Source: Tachypleus tridentatus (lineage: Eukaryota > Arthropoda > Merostomata > Xiphosura > Limulidae). Taken from it: a stretch of 64,000 nucleotides of DNA. The stretch lies in assembly GCF_004210375.1 (NCBI RefSeq), contig NC_134828.1:24544400-24608399 (forward strand), written 5' to 3'. The notes beneath the pieces were generated by a model. It was not told the DNA's origin. It was given only the letters and a program-made list of their open reading frames with translations, and made no database searches. Below are positions 1 to 9,520 of this stretch, one piece after another. The position numbers and the translations under genes are program-made. Positions within the stretch are counted from its first letter, which is position 1. Each line of letters begins with the position of its first letter.

Positions 1-599
1 AATGGAAGGCAACTAATAAGCGATACAGAATTTCATTTCAGTGTATGCATTATATTCCAGACAGAAGATACATTAACTGAAAGCTGACAAATAACATTCT
101 GGAGAAACTTTCTATTGTATAAATTGTTTTCAGGCAGGGTATGGTTCCCAGTGTCCTCTAGTGGAATGAGTCGCAAAAATTCTTCTAGATCAAACATCAA
201 ATGGCTTAGTGCTGCCATCTGTGAACATGTTTTTAAACATTTCAGATAAACTATTAAGCACGCACTCGCATAAAAAAAACGAGTACGGTAAATACACTCT
301 ATATTTAAAAATAAACTGCTTATGTTTCTAGTCAACGTAATTAGAGTTTCAATTTAATAGAGACGCAGATTTTATGAAATTAAACTACTTGTGGAGGTCA
401 TAATGAACACAACATTATTTTAGTGATTATAACATACGAAATCACTTTAACGTTGCTATTGGTAGTATATCCTATACAACCATATAGAGTCTACTGATTA
501 CTAACTAGCTTGTATCCTATGTTCTGGTATATACTAATTATTTGTATCTAATATCAATAGAAAATGAATAATTATACTGTTGGTTTTACAGCAAAGCCA
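1..599. other. AT-rich intergenic sequence, nothing recognised
   Basis: No coding pattern, tRNA head, tandem repeat or terminal inverted repeat stands out. A 100-codon minus-strand ORF here (33-335) has no recognisable motif and ordinary AT-rich composition, so I treat it as chance. Confidence 0.5.
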
Positions 600-692
600 T
601 ACTGGGATATCTTCTGTGTTCGCCTTGGGGAATCGAACTCCGGACTTTAGTGTTGTGAGTCCGTAAGCTCACCGTTGTCCTTGCGGGAAGGG
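600..692 (-). mobile_element. SINE-C-like fragment (tRNA head)
   Basis: On the minus strand this reads as a decayed tRNA-like head. The plus-strand string GGGGAATCGAACTCCGGA is the complement of a box B, and the following bases match the head shared by SINE-B and SINE-C copies. The 3' tail is poorly preserved. Confidence 0.55.
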
Positions 693-723
693 AGTGCGTA
701 AATAATAATTAGCCTTGAGTATT

Positions 724-999
724 GACCCGACATGATCAGGTTCTTAAGGCACTCGACACGTAATCTGAGGGTCTCGGGTTTGGATTCCCTTCACACTAAA
801 CATGCTCATCCTTTCAGCTGTGGAGAAGTTATGATGTAACGGTCAATCCCACTATTCGTTGGTAAAAATAGTAGCCCAAGAGGTGGCGGTGGGTGGTGAT
901 GACTAGCTGCCTTTCCTCTAACCTTACATTACTAAATTAGGGGCAGCTAGCGCAGATAGCCCTCATTTAGCTTTGCGCGAAATTCAGAAACAAACAATA
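724..999 (+). mobile_element. SINE-A, full length, diverged
   Basis: A near-complete SINE-A. It has a tRNA-like head with box A and box B, the central block with CCCACTATTCGTTGGTAA and GGCGGTGGGTGGTGATGAC, and the tail CTTTGCGCGAAATTC followed by a CAAA-rich end. Many scattered substitutions indicate an old insertion. Confidence 0.85.
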
Positions 1000-1275
1000 C
1001 ACTGAAGCCCAAGTTATTCTTCTCATGAAGAGACAGTTACTTGAAATTTGCGGACAAAGTAAATTTATGAAATTAGTGGAGGTCTTTTGTGGCCAACAAA
1101 ATTTATTGATATAAAGAATACAGTGTGAAAAATACAATAGACCTAACACTAATATCTTATGAAAAGTATAATTAATTGTAATAATATTTGGCAGGCTTGG
1201 AAAATGTGCTCACACCATAACAGTGGTTATTGTTATAAATGGGTTATATAAATAGTTTTCCGCCCACAACTGGTA

Positions 1276-1385
1276 CATTATGTTCATGGTGCAGTAGGTA
1301 CAGGTATACCATATCCATGGTGCAGTAAGTAAGTACAGGTATACCATGCCCATGGTGCAGTAGGTACAGGTACATCAGGTCCTGG
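1276..1385. repeat. Short tandem repeat, about 30 bp x 3
   Basis: Three imperfect copies of a unit containing CATGGTGCAGTAGGTACAGG. It lies at the 3' end of the minus-strand ORF 1284-1691 and encodes that ORF's Pro/Tyr-rich carboxyl end, so it probably replaced or overran the original end of the reading frame. Confidence 0.75.
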
Positions 1386-1691
1386 AGCAACAGGTCTTAT
1401 GACAGAATGAAGGTTCGGATGAGAAATGTCCTTTCTATTTCGAGTGGAAGCTGGAGCTCCAAAAGGCAAAATCTTTTCTTTACCTTTAGTAAATTTTCTC
1501 AACTCTTCGACACAGACGGCACAAACTTTGTGTGGAGCCAATGATTTGTCTCGATCCCCATATTTTAATCCTATACACGTAATGCGTTTTGTAACGAATT
1601 CTGTAATGTTTTGTCTTTGTTTCTTTACAACAAATTTATCACAACTATAAAAGAATATGTTTGAGTCTTTTACACAACCTCTTCTTGGCAT
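1284..1691 (-). pseudogene. Fragment of uncharacterised arthropod Cys-motif protein family
   Basis: The ORF starts MPRRGCVKDSN and runs 135 codons without an intron. Residues 15-75 hold FFYSCDKFVVKKQR, then GDRDKSLAPHKVCAVC, then FTKGKEKILPFGAPA. I recognise this order (a YxCG-like motif, QRxxIT, GDxDKxWAPHxxCxxC, a KGKxKSxPF segment) from a large uncharacterised family repeated many times in arthropod and cnidarian genomes. Members usually continue with a conserved PMVWREP segment and a second Cys pair. Here the match stops after LPFGAPA and runs into a Pro/Tyr-rich end coded by a tandem repeat. The family's function is unknown to me; the Cys pattern suggests metal binding. It is most likely a truncated copy. 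Family recall is moderate confidence; the truncation is inference. Confidence 0.5.
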
Positions 1692-1699
1692 AGTGACGA

Positions 1700-2500
1700 A
1701 TAAATAATAGTTATAACTTACATCAGTAAAGATATAATCAAACCCTCACGTACAGTCATAATGAAACTCGTGTTCTATTTGTGATAATAGTACTTTATTA
1801 AAAATTGTGTTATATTACAAAGAAATGGTTGTTGCACATACTGTTGTTATTTTTCCAATTCTCTAAAACTTGAATATTCACGAGGTGAATTTTTGTTTGT
1901 TATTTCAATCAATAGATGGCAAAAAGTTTGCTTACGTACCTAATTATTGTCCCGAATCGAAAATTTGACACCACTGAATAAATGCATATTTCTCAAAAGG
2001 TCTCATAAAGAAAAAGAACATTAAATAACCACATTATGATTCACAACGATCCTAATTCTTTATTCATTAGTTTAAAAATATTATAAAAATAGGTATTTTA
2101 CTGGTACAAGATTCTGACCACATTTATGGAAGCGTTTAATTTATATGAAGAATTATCCTACACTTAATATAAAACCCATTAAAGAATTCCAGTGTTATTA
2201 GACATATTGTACCATAGACAACTGATGACGTTTACAAATGGAATAATTGCTCTTAATAATTTAGTGTTAAACGTTTAAATATGAGAACGTAGTTGTAGAA
2301 ACAGATAAAACACAGCATTTTATTTAAAAATTCAAAATTTTATTTTTACTGCTGTTATCTAATGTCAAATTTTGAAACATAATATAGTTAGCGTACCTAT
2401 TTATTACGAAATATTCTTGTAAAATTTGATAACATTTATTCTGAAAATGTTATTATTTACTTTCCTTTTTTAGTTGTTTGCTGTCAAAAACCAACACTTT
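1700..2500. other. AT-rich intergenic sequence, nothing recognised
   Basis: Very AT-rich with no repeat family, ORF or terminal repeats that I can support. Confidence 0.45.
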
Positions 2501-2504
2501 TATA

Positions 2505-2598
2505 AGCAAACTGTTTGTTTAGGACAAAGCAAAAACGGGCTACATTCTGTGTCTGGAGGGGGGGAATCGAACCTCAGATTTGTGCATTATACAAGGAT
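2505..2598 (-). mobile_element. SINE-C/B fragment, decayed
   Basis: The CAAA-type tail in reverse (TGTTTGTTTAGGACAAAGC) is followed about 45 bases later by GGGGGAATCGAACCTCAGA, the complement of a tRNA-like box B. The outer head is lost. Confidence 0.5.
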
Positions 2599-2599
2599 A

Positions 2600-3594
2600 C
2601 TATTTAAAGATACATGCTAAAACACTAAATATCTTAAATTTGTTTTAAAATAGATGGAATTTTCTTATATTTCTTTATGCGTACGTAACAGAAACGTTAT
2701 ATTACATACGCCTTTATATAAACCTTACTCTTTTAGGGTTTATCCAGCTGTGTTTCAACACATGCATCATAATTAACTGTTATTACTGACTTAACAAAGT
2801 GAAAATAGTATTGATAACATAGGCCTGCAATGGTTTTATTGTCTTGAAATTTTTACGTGTTCTACAGTAATTTCTGTACACTGAATCCAAAAATGATACC
2901 AATGTTCTTTCATCACGTACAGATCTTTAAAAAAACGTCATATGTACTTTTACATAAATAGATGATTTTCACTAAAATCGGATCACAGTTTGTATGTTTC
3001 AAATGTTTACAACCACTGGCTGTAGATTTCTCTAGACCAATGGCGACGCGAGTCTTATCGATCGTTTAAGAACCCAAGCATAATAATTTTTTTTAATTTA
3101 TTATGGTAAACTAAATTATAATTGGATCTAAGTAAGAGTTTTTTTTTTGTTGATTCTTAAAAAAATTCTAACGTGACAGAAAAAAAAAATGAATCATGTA
3201 AAACTGTAATTAAATCCAAAGCAACTTTTATGAAGTTTAAATTTGCAGGCTTGAGTAATGTATTTTTCTTACATATAACTGTAACATTATTCAGTTCAGT
3301 GGGTCTAGAGACAGTTGACAGCGCTGTGTTTACAAGTGACTTTTATTCTAAACATTCGTAAATAAAACTTCAAATGCTCCACAAAGAAACACCGAAATGA
3401 AATATATACCCGTGTCTTACGAGATTTTTATTTGAAGCAATATTTTTTGTAACAAGACGTGACTAAACTTGTTGTTTTCTGTTTTTTTTTAAGAAGAATT
3501 TTAAAATGATGGCTAAGGGGTTAAACAGGATGGCTATAAGGGAGCTAAACGCAATGTTTATGAAGGAATTAAAGTGGATGTTTAACTTACTGAT
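2600..3594. other. Intergenic sequence, nothing recognised
   Basis: AT-rich sequence with several T or A homopolymers (near 3140 and 3180). I see no coding or repeat signal. Confidence 0.4.
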
Positions 3595-3712
3595 TGTTTG
3601 TTTGTTGTTTAAGGACAGAGCAGCACAATAGATGAACTATGTGTAGACACCGTAGGGATCGAATGCCAAATTTTAGCGTTTTAAGTCCTCAAGTATACTA
3701 CTGAGCTATTGA
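3595..3712 (-). mobile_element. SINE-B/C, decayed, full span
   Basis: It reads tail to head on the plus strand: TTGTTTGTTGTTTAAG, then GGGATCGAATGCC (box B complement), then TTTTAGCGTTTTAAGTCC and ACTACTGAGCTATTG (box A complement). Divergence is high. Confidence 0.6.
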
Positions 3713-3964
3713 AAATGTATCTTGGTTACTTAGATAACCATAAACGTAATTAATACGTTCACAACGCGACACCTAGTGATAACAACTGCACTTATTATGT
3801 ATAAAAGTACAGCAAAATTGAGAAAATATCAGCTGTAGTAACTTTTTCATTAATTCTAGAGTGAATTTGACAGGTTGTTTCTAAATGTTTCCTCTTCATT
3901 CCATAAACGATGATTTTCTGAATCAAGTATAAATTATTACAACATTGCTATCTTGAAACCTCTC

Positions 3965-4078
3965 AACCACCAGTGGCTCAGCAGTAAGTCCGAAAATTTA
4001 TAACACTGAAAACCGGATTTCGATACCCATAGTGGGCACAGACAGCCAACTGTGTAGCTTTGTGTTCAGAAACAAATT
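3965..4078 (+). mobile_element. SINE-B copy
   Basis: The head CCAGTGGCTCAGCAGTAAGTCC is box A-like and GGATTTCGATACCC is box B-like. The tail is ACTGTGTAGCTTTGTG followed by an A-rich end. The length of about 115 bp matches other SINE-B copies here. Confidence 0.75.
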
Positions 4079-4079
4079 G

Positions 4080-4830
4080 AAACACTTAAGTGAGATATTG
4101 GGAGTTCTAGGTTTTCATTCGTTTCTCATCTCTCTCAGGACACCACTACTACACAGTTCTGGTTTCTGACTGTTTCTAACGTTTTAAACTTCTAAATGAA
4201 GTGAGATGTTCAAAGCACTGGCTTCACCCTATCGATTGAAGTAGTTTAATTCTAAATATGTCTTAGTTTGTACAATTCAGTTTGAAGTGTAACCAGTAAC
4301 CGTTTATTTTACTTTATCTTCAGTACTAATTCTTCTATCAAACGTTTAGTGCATAATGAATACAAGCCACAGATTTTTAATAACAACTAAGCGTTTGAAA
4401 GAAAATAAACCTTCTTTACTTCAGAAAATCACAAACCTTTTTATTTCACAAGAAAAAAATGTACTCCTACACTCTCACATTTCTCGAAACTGGTGTTCAC
4501 ATTAATAGTATAAAATATTGTGATTTTGTAACACTTCATATGGTAAGACTTTGTGTTCCTCTTTGCATTGTTAATTTCTCTGTAAGAAACATCAAAAATA
4601 CAAGTTGTTAAATAGGAATTACGTTTCCTGGTAGATTCCAGAAAATAGAGGTAACTATACTATAAGAAAGTTCAAATAAATATATAGCAAATAGTACTCA
4701 ACACAATCGTGGGAAAATAGAAAGATAAATTAGTCTGTTATTTAATCCAATTCAAAAGTTGAGTGACTTCCAACAACTGTTATACAGGTTTCTACCTGTT
4801 CTGCGAAGATCTTCAGGTATGTTATATATA
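4080..4830. other. Intergenic sequence, nothing recognised
   Basis: No gene or repeat can be supported apart from the SINE that begins at its right end. Confidence 0.4.
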
Positions 4831-5075
4831 ATTTGTTTGTTGAACCTCGCGCGAAGCTCCACGAAGCCTTTTTTAATTTTGAAGTGATAGAGTATAGAGA
4901 AGAAAGCTTTTCATCACCACCAACCGCCAACGTTTTAGCTGTCCTTTAGCAACAAATAGTGGAATTGGTCGTACCGTTATAACGAGCTCACGGCTGTAAG
5001 GACTAGCAAGTTTAGTGACAGGATTCGAACGCGCGACCCGTAGGTTGCGAATAGAGTGCCCTAATCAACAGGCCA
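4831..5075 (-). mobile_element. SINE-A, old reverse copy
   Basis: The complementary tail (ATTTGTTTGTTGAAC and CGCGCGAAGCTCC) is followed by the complementary central block (ATCACCACCAACCGCCAA, AATAGTGGAATTGGTCG) and a box B complement (GGATTCGAACGCGCGACCC). The region between tail and centre has diverged strongly. The ORF at 4742-4930 partly overlaps this SINE and is not a gene. Confidence 0.7.
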
Positions 5076-5392
5076 ATATTCAAGGTTAACTCTCGAAATT
5101 TGATTTTCTGACCCCAAAAAATATTCTAGAATTCTTCAAGATTGATTAGTCTGTTTTGTAATATTTAACTTTTCTCGAACAAACCTAAAAAAAAACAAAA
5201 ACTGTGCTGAATACGTTGATCTGGTGAAAAATGGAGGAGAGGCTTATCTCGTAATAACCATGATTGAATTAGTTTGGGAATTTAATTTTTTTTTTTGCGA
5301 GATTTTTGGTTCACGTTGAACCAAATTAGGAGGTCACATTATCAACTGGCATCGCTGATGATAAAATCTCATGCATGACAATTTTAGGATAT

Positions 5393-5398
5393 TTTATT
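5393..5398 (-). promoter_or_regulatory. Candidate poly(A) signal AATAAA
   Basis: AATAAA on the minus strand, about 145 bases beyond the predicted stop of the secreted-peptide gene at 5542. An ATTAAA variant near 5473-5478 is closer and equally possible. Supported by position only. Confidence 0.3.
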
Positions 5399-5541
5399 TT
5401 TATCCTGAGCACGACGTTAAATATTTGTGACATTATAAGCAGTAAGACATTTTTATGTATACAAAATATAACATTTAATATTTACAAGCTATGAAATTTC
5501 TTAACCACATGATCACAAATATTAATTTCTTACATTTTCGT

Positions 5542-5730
5542 CTAAGCAGGAACACAGCTGTAACCACCAGCAAATGCAAACCCTCCACCGTGACCGCCTT
5601 TGTCAACGGATTTTTTTCCCGTAACATCTCATTCCATTGACATAAAATACATTTCCTGTTGAGCCACGAGTGTTGGGAGGATATCTTCTGGCTTCGTTCT
5701 GCAAGGTACCTTGAATCCCATGCAGTGTTT
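5542..5730 (-). CDS. Secreted peptide gene, exon 2 (Gly-rich, Cys-containing end; frameshifted)
   Basis: Second exon of the gene begun at 7539. The acceptor is TTTATTGAACATTAG followed by AAACACTGC, with a possible branch point (ATTAACT) just upstream. Two leading bases complete the split codon left by exon 1, so phases match. The frame then reads TLHGIQGTLQNEARRYPPN and continues to NGMRCYGKK. As printed it stops at 5603-5605 after KKIR, giving a 109-residue precursor. An A7 run at 5611-5617 sits just before that stop. With six A the frame would continue through a Gly/Phe-rich tail (GGHGGGFAFAGGYSCVPA) to TAG at 5542-5544, giving 129 residues and an even number of Cys. The tail looks coding, so I suspect a sequencing error or a recent disabling indel. 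Function unknown; an immune or signalling peptide is inference. The 88-codon ORF in another frame is a shadow. Confidence 0.55.
5611..5617 (-). other. A7 homopolymer breaking the exon 2 frame
   Basis: Seven T on the plus strand (seven A in the coding sense). One base fewer would join the two halves of exon 2 into one reading frame. Homopolymers of this kind are common sites of assembly error and of real slippage mutations. Confidence 0.6.
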
Positions 5731-6098
5731 CTAATGTTCAATAAAGTTAATAATTTTATTGGCCTATTTTAAACGTTAATTATACTGTTTTATTTTACGA
5801 TATTTATTGTAAACTTCTCTGAAGTTGGAAGAAGCACATTTTAAAATAAAATTAGAGAGTATCTCTTTAGTACCAATTTAACAGACTGGTTATGGAGGGA
5901 AGTGGGTGAACATTCTCCTAGTACCAACCTAACAGCCCTGTTACAGGAGGGACGCGGGTGAACATTCTCCTAGTACTAAACTAACAGCCCTGTTTCTGTA
6001 AGAAATTGGGTGAACATTCTGCTGGAACTACTCTAAGAGCTCTATTTGTAAATAAAAAATTAGTAATCCCTGGTACCAATCTCGCAACTCTGTTTCTA

Positions 6099-6999
6099 CG
6101 AGGGCTGTTCAAAAATACGCGGACTGACGTCATAAAACAAAATGTACTTTATTTAGAAGTTACAGGTCTGGGACCCTTCAAAGTACTCTCCTCCCCAACG
6201 CACACACTTATCCCAACGGTGTTTCCACTTGTTGAAACAGTCCTGGTACGCTTCTTTTGTAATGTCCTCCAGCTCCTTTGTCGCATTTGCCTTAATCTCG
6301 GGAATCGTCTCAAATCTTCTTCCTTTCAAGGGTCTTTTGAGTTTGGGGAACAAGAAAATATCTCAAAGAGCAAGGTCAGGTGAGTAGGGGTTGGGGAAGA
6401 ACAGTGATCGAGTGTTTGGCCAAAACCTCACGAGTTCTGAGGCACAAATTTCGCAGCAACGCGGTGCATCTTCAATTTTTCAGTCAAAATCTCGTAACAA
6501 GATCCAACTGATATCCCACACTCTTCAGCAAGCTCCCTGACAGTCAGACGTCGATTTGCCCGCACCAGGGTGTTGATTTTGTCGACGTGGGTCGTCAGTT
6601 GACGTGGAAGGACGTCCAGGACGCTCATCATCTTCAATGGACTGTCGACCATCCTTAAAACGTTCATGCCACTTGAAACATGCCGTACGCTTCATAGCAA
6701 CATCACCGTAAGCCGTGTTAAGCATAGCAAAAGTTTCAGTCGCAGAGTTTCCAAGTTTAACACAAAATTTCACAGTGAGTCGTTGCTCCTTCAGGTCATT
6801 CATTCTGAAATCAGCCAATCGAAAAAATCGCACTTCACTTAAAACCGCGTAGCTAATACACAAATGAAGATATCTGCAATCGGGAAATGGCGTCGTAATC
6901 AGCTGATCTGTGCGAACCTAGCGACACCAAGCAAATTTCCCTGGAACCAACTGAAGCCGCGCAATTCAAACAGTCCGCGTATTTTTTGAACAGCCCTCG
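6099..6999 (-). mobile_element. Internally deleted mariner element with TA target duplication
   Basis: Near-perfect terminal inverted repeats of about 29 bp begin CGAGGGCTGTTCAAAAA; the left copy lacks one A. TA flanks both sides (6097-6098 and 7000-7001). At 901 bp it is shorter than the roughly 1.3 kb usual for mariner. Transposase is coded on the minus strand: the N-terminal part (6525-6863) includes LGNSATETFAMLNTAYGD, a WHERFKDGR segment and DDERPGRPST; a second frame (6428-6667) has NRRLTVRELAEECGISVG and KMHRVAAKFVPQ; the C-terminal end (6153-6353) has FPKLKRPLKGRRF and GGEYFEGSQT. The central catalytic DDD region between about 6353 and 6428 is missing and frameshifts separate the parts. 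It cannot make active transposase, but its ends look intact. Confidence 0.92.
6153..6863 (-). pseudogene. Mariner transposase remnant (DNA-binding domain plus C-terminus)
   Basis: Reading from 6863 downward, the first block is the paired-like N-terminal helix-turn-helix domain of mariner transposases. A frame change near 6600 leads into the second helix-turn-helix (RLTVRELAEECGISVG). After about 6428 the sequence jumps to the C-terminal segment FPKLKRPLKGRRFETIPE. The DD34D catalytic core, about 150-200 residues in intact relatives, is absent. The gene is dead; it could at most give a DNA-binding fragment, for which there is no evidence. Confidence 0.88.
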
Positions 7000-7200
7000 T
7001 ATAAGAAAACTGGAGAACATTTTCCGGTACATTCTAACATCCCTGTTTGTGAATGGAATAATACAATGCCGTTATTATTTTTAGTATCATATTTTAACAT
7101 TCGCTTACAAATAATGTTTGTATCATTATTAATTTATTTTTCCAACTTATGTATATTTTTATTTCAATTGATTATAAACAAAACCCTCTTTAATGATGTA

Positions 7201-7360
7201 TTTTTAATCATTCATACCCTGGATACATCTCGCCAACCTCTTTTAATCATACGTACCCGGGACACCCCCTGCCAATACTTTTTATAATCATTCATACCTT
7301 GGATACCATCAGCCAACCTTTTTTTAATCATACGTACCCTGGATACCTCCTGCCAATCTT
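7201..7360 (-). repeat. 40-bp x 4 tandem duplication of the exon 1 splice donor
   Basis: Four head-to-tail units of exactly 40 bp (7201-7240, 7241-7280, 7281-7320, 7321-7360). On the minus strand each unit has a TTGGC core, a GTATCCAGG-like stretch and then GTACGTATGATT or GTATGAATGATT. The promoter-proximal unit holds the last exon 1 codons and the donor CAGG/GTACGT. The other three carry similar GT sites alternating between GTACGT and GTATGA. Frame stops between units mean only the first donor preserves the precursor reading frame. Confidence 0.85.
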
Positions 7361-7539
7361 CTGCCGAAAGCTGCAAAATCGGGAACATTGAAACCAAAAC
7401 CACCAGCTCCACCAGGAATAAAGGAATTGATGAAATCAATACCTGGGACACCACGCTTTAAACGACGTTTGGAAGAAGAAACCGTTCCAGTCATAACGAA
7501 GGGCAGAACAAGTAACAACAAAAACGACAGTTGTTTCAT
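7338..7539 (-). CDS. Secreted peptide gene, exon 1 (signal peptide, basic cleavage site, Gly/Phe-rich body)
   Basis: Translation starts at 7539 with MKQLSFLLLLVLPFVMTG, a clear signal peptide, cut probably near VSS at residues 20-22. A basic stretch follows (SKRRLKR, residues 23-29), ending in a furin-type RLKR, then GVPGIDFINSF, PGGAGGFGFNVP and DFAAFGRRLAGGIQ. GRR after Phe-58 could be an amidation and cleavage signal, or just part of a cationic peptide. The exon ends in phase 1 at a strong donor (CAGG/GTACGT); the alternative is read-through to a stop at residue 72. Spliced to 5730, the product contains GIQETLH followed directly by GIQGTLQ, a repeat that supports the join. Signal peptide, pro-segment and small cationic body suit a secreted host-defence or signalling peptide. 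I do not recognise the family. Confidence 0.7.
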
Positions 7540-7599
7540 GACTCCTCTGATCAGCCTGATTTACTCACTTCTGGGAATAACTGGATATTGAACCGTCTT

Positions 7600-8124
7600 A
7601 AAACTAGAATTACAAAAAGCGAAGTCACGCAAATACGGTAACAACTACAACAGGAAAATTTGTAAAATGTGCAGCTGAATATTTAAAGATGAGAGAGAGA
7701 GAAAAGATTTTGAGTTACAAATAATTACAGTTATTTTGAAAGAACAATAGAAATAAATGATATGTAAACAACTGTAACCCTATTTTTTGTTTTCTTGGTG
7801 ATGCGTTCCGTAAAGCTATTTCACATGATACCTCACATTAAAACAAGTCGTAAAATGGACTTCCAGAGAAAGATAACATTATTAATTCTGTTGTTGTTGT
7901 TTTTTATTACTTTAATTTTATTGTATATGCTTGGAACACATTTTATGTTTATGATATAAAAGAAAGACACACAAAGGAGGAAATTTAATATTTTCCACAG
8001 ATGAACCTAGCTTTACGTGGAACAAAGACCCCTGACCTCTAAGGAAACTATACAGATTTACGTAAAGAAATGTTTGGGGTTTTATCGGTTTTTATTGTTG
8101 GAAATTAGTTATCAATCTTATTTA
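7600..8124. other. Upstream flank of the peptide gene
   Basis: This is the 5' flank of the minus-strand peptide gene. A TTTAAATA string on the minus strand near 7681-7690, about 140 bases before the start codon, could act as a TATA-like element. A GA-rich patch lies at 7687-7702. I see no other feature. Confidence 0.3.
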
Positions 8125-8139
8125 TCCTATGTTTTGTTT

Positions 8140-8409
8140 GTTTCTTTAAATTTTGCGCAAAGCTACTCGAGGGCTATTTGTGCTAGCCGTCTCTACTTTA
8201 GCAGTGTGAGACTAGAGGGAAGGGAGCTAGTCATCTCCACCCACCGCCAACTCTTGGGGCTACTCTTTTACCAGTGAATAGGGGGATTGACCATTACATT
8301 ATAACGCCCCACGGCTGAAAGGGCTAGCATGTTTGATGTGACGGGGATTCGAACCCGCGACCCTCAGATTACGAGTCGAACGCCTTAACACACTTGGCCA
8401 TGTCGGGCC
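8140..8409 (-). mobile_element. SINE-A with 15-bp target duplication
   Basis: Complete reverse copy: complementary tail (TTTGCGCAAAGCTACTCG), central block and box B complement (GGATTCGAACCCGCGACCC), ending TGGCCATGTCGGGCC. TCCTATGTTTTGTTT flanks it at 8125-8139 and 8410-8424, a 15-bp target duplication typical of LINE-driven insertion. Confidence 0.93.
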
Positions 8410-8568
8410 TCCTATGTTTTGTTTTCAATTTTCGATTAATCAATATTTTGTATCTATACTTTTCCTGATGAATACGCACAGAGCCACGCAAGATATAGCT
8501 AACCATAGCAACGAAGTATTGTAGCATTCAGTGCATTTTTTTATATCCTCTCAGTCCTATAAATGTGG

Positions 8569-8692
8569 CCCCCTTCCAATGGCACAGCAGAATACTTGCG
8601 GACCCACACCACTAGAAAACAGATTTCGATGCCAATGGCGGGCAGAGCAAAGGTAGCCCACTGTGTAGCTTTGTGATTAATTCCAAACAACA
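8569..8692 (+). mobile_element. SINE-B copy, diverged
   Basis: Box A-like CCAATGGCACAGCAGAATAC, box B-like AGATTTCGATGCC, and tail CACTGTGTAGCTTTGTG with an ATTCCAAACAAC end. Confidence 0.7.
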
Positions 8693-9500
8693 GAACCTAT
8701 AATTGTCTCTAAACAAAGATCTAAACATGTAAATCTATCAACAGAACTTTAATAATAATAACTATATTAAATAATCAACTATTCCAAAAATCGCGTGGAA
8801 AGCATAACTTGTATATTACAGGTTGTCGTATATTTAGGGATTTAAAGGAAAATAGATAACATAAAACTGGTTATAAATTATGCCTAAAAACTTTACAAAA
8901 GTAGGTTTCTTAATTATATCAAATAAATTTGTAAAATTATAATATAATTAATAAATACTTACGTGATAAACACCTAATTCACGACTATTTCGGATCTATC
9001 TCTAAACTTTTATGACCTACTTCGATAGAGTCTATTCGCGAACTAACTAGGTGTTTTTTCCCTTCCGTTTATATATACGCTTTGTGTTTATTGCACGTTT
9101 ACCTGGTCACGCTTAAGGAATCTAGCTCATCTGTGTTGCGTGTTGGACTGAGTTGTTTTTTTCTAAAGCCACTAACACCGCAGAGAACAATGAGAAAATC
9201 TGTTTTAACAAGAAGTATCCATCTTGGTCACATGACTCAAATCAACTTTCTCACATATGTTAACGTATCAGGTTAGTTGCGCAATTTCCTAACGGATGTG
9301 GCCTTGAAAATAAACCCTTGTTTATTATGTCCGCAGTAAGTATCAAGTTAGGGCAAACTTCGCCAAAAGCTTGTCGCTTGTCTGTCCTTAGTCTTATGAC
9401 AGCCCGGGTTTTCCCTGACAATAAATAAAATGATAAGATAAAAAAAAAAATACTACTACCCCACTCCTCCTTGAATCTCGGTTGTAAACACAAATATGAA
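8693..9500. other. Intergenic sequence, nothing recognised
   Basis: AT-rich flank without supportable genes or repeats. The 64-codon ORF at 9082-9276 has no motif. Confidence 0.4.
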
Positions 9501-9520
9501 TTTTCATAGTGCGAAGAATT

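Larger units (their letters stand above)
5856..7055. repeat. 52-bp minisatellite, about 6 copies, split by a mariner insertion
   Basis: Units contain GGGTGAACATTCTCCTAGTA, then ACC or ACT, then AACAGCCCTGTT. Two consecutive copies at 5904-5955 and 5956-6007 are 52 bp each; later copies are more diverged. The pattern stops at 6098 and resumes after 7000 (GAACATTTTCCGGTAC, CATCCCTGTTTGTG), so the mariner at 6099-6999 landed inside one copy. The array lies in the intron of the peptide gene. Confidence 0.8.

Noticed and set aside
6006..6383. 125-codon plus-strand ORF
   Set aside because: It is the antisense of the mariner transposase C-terminus.
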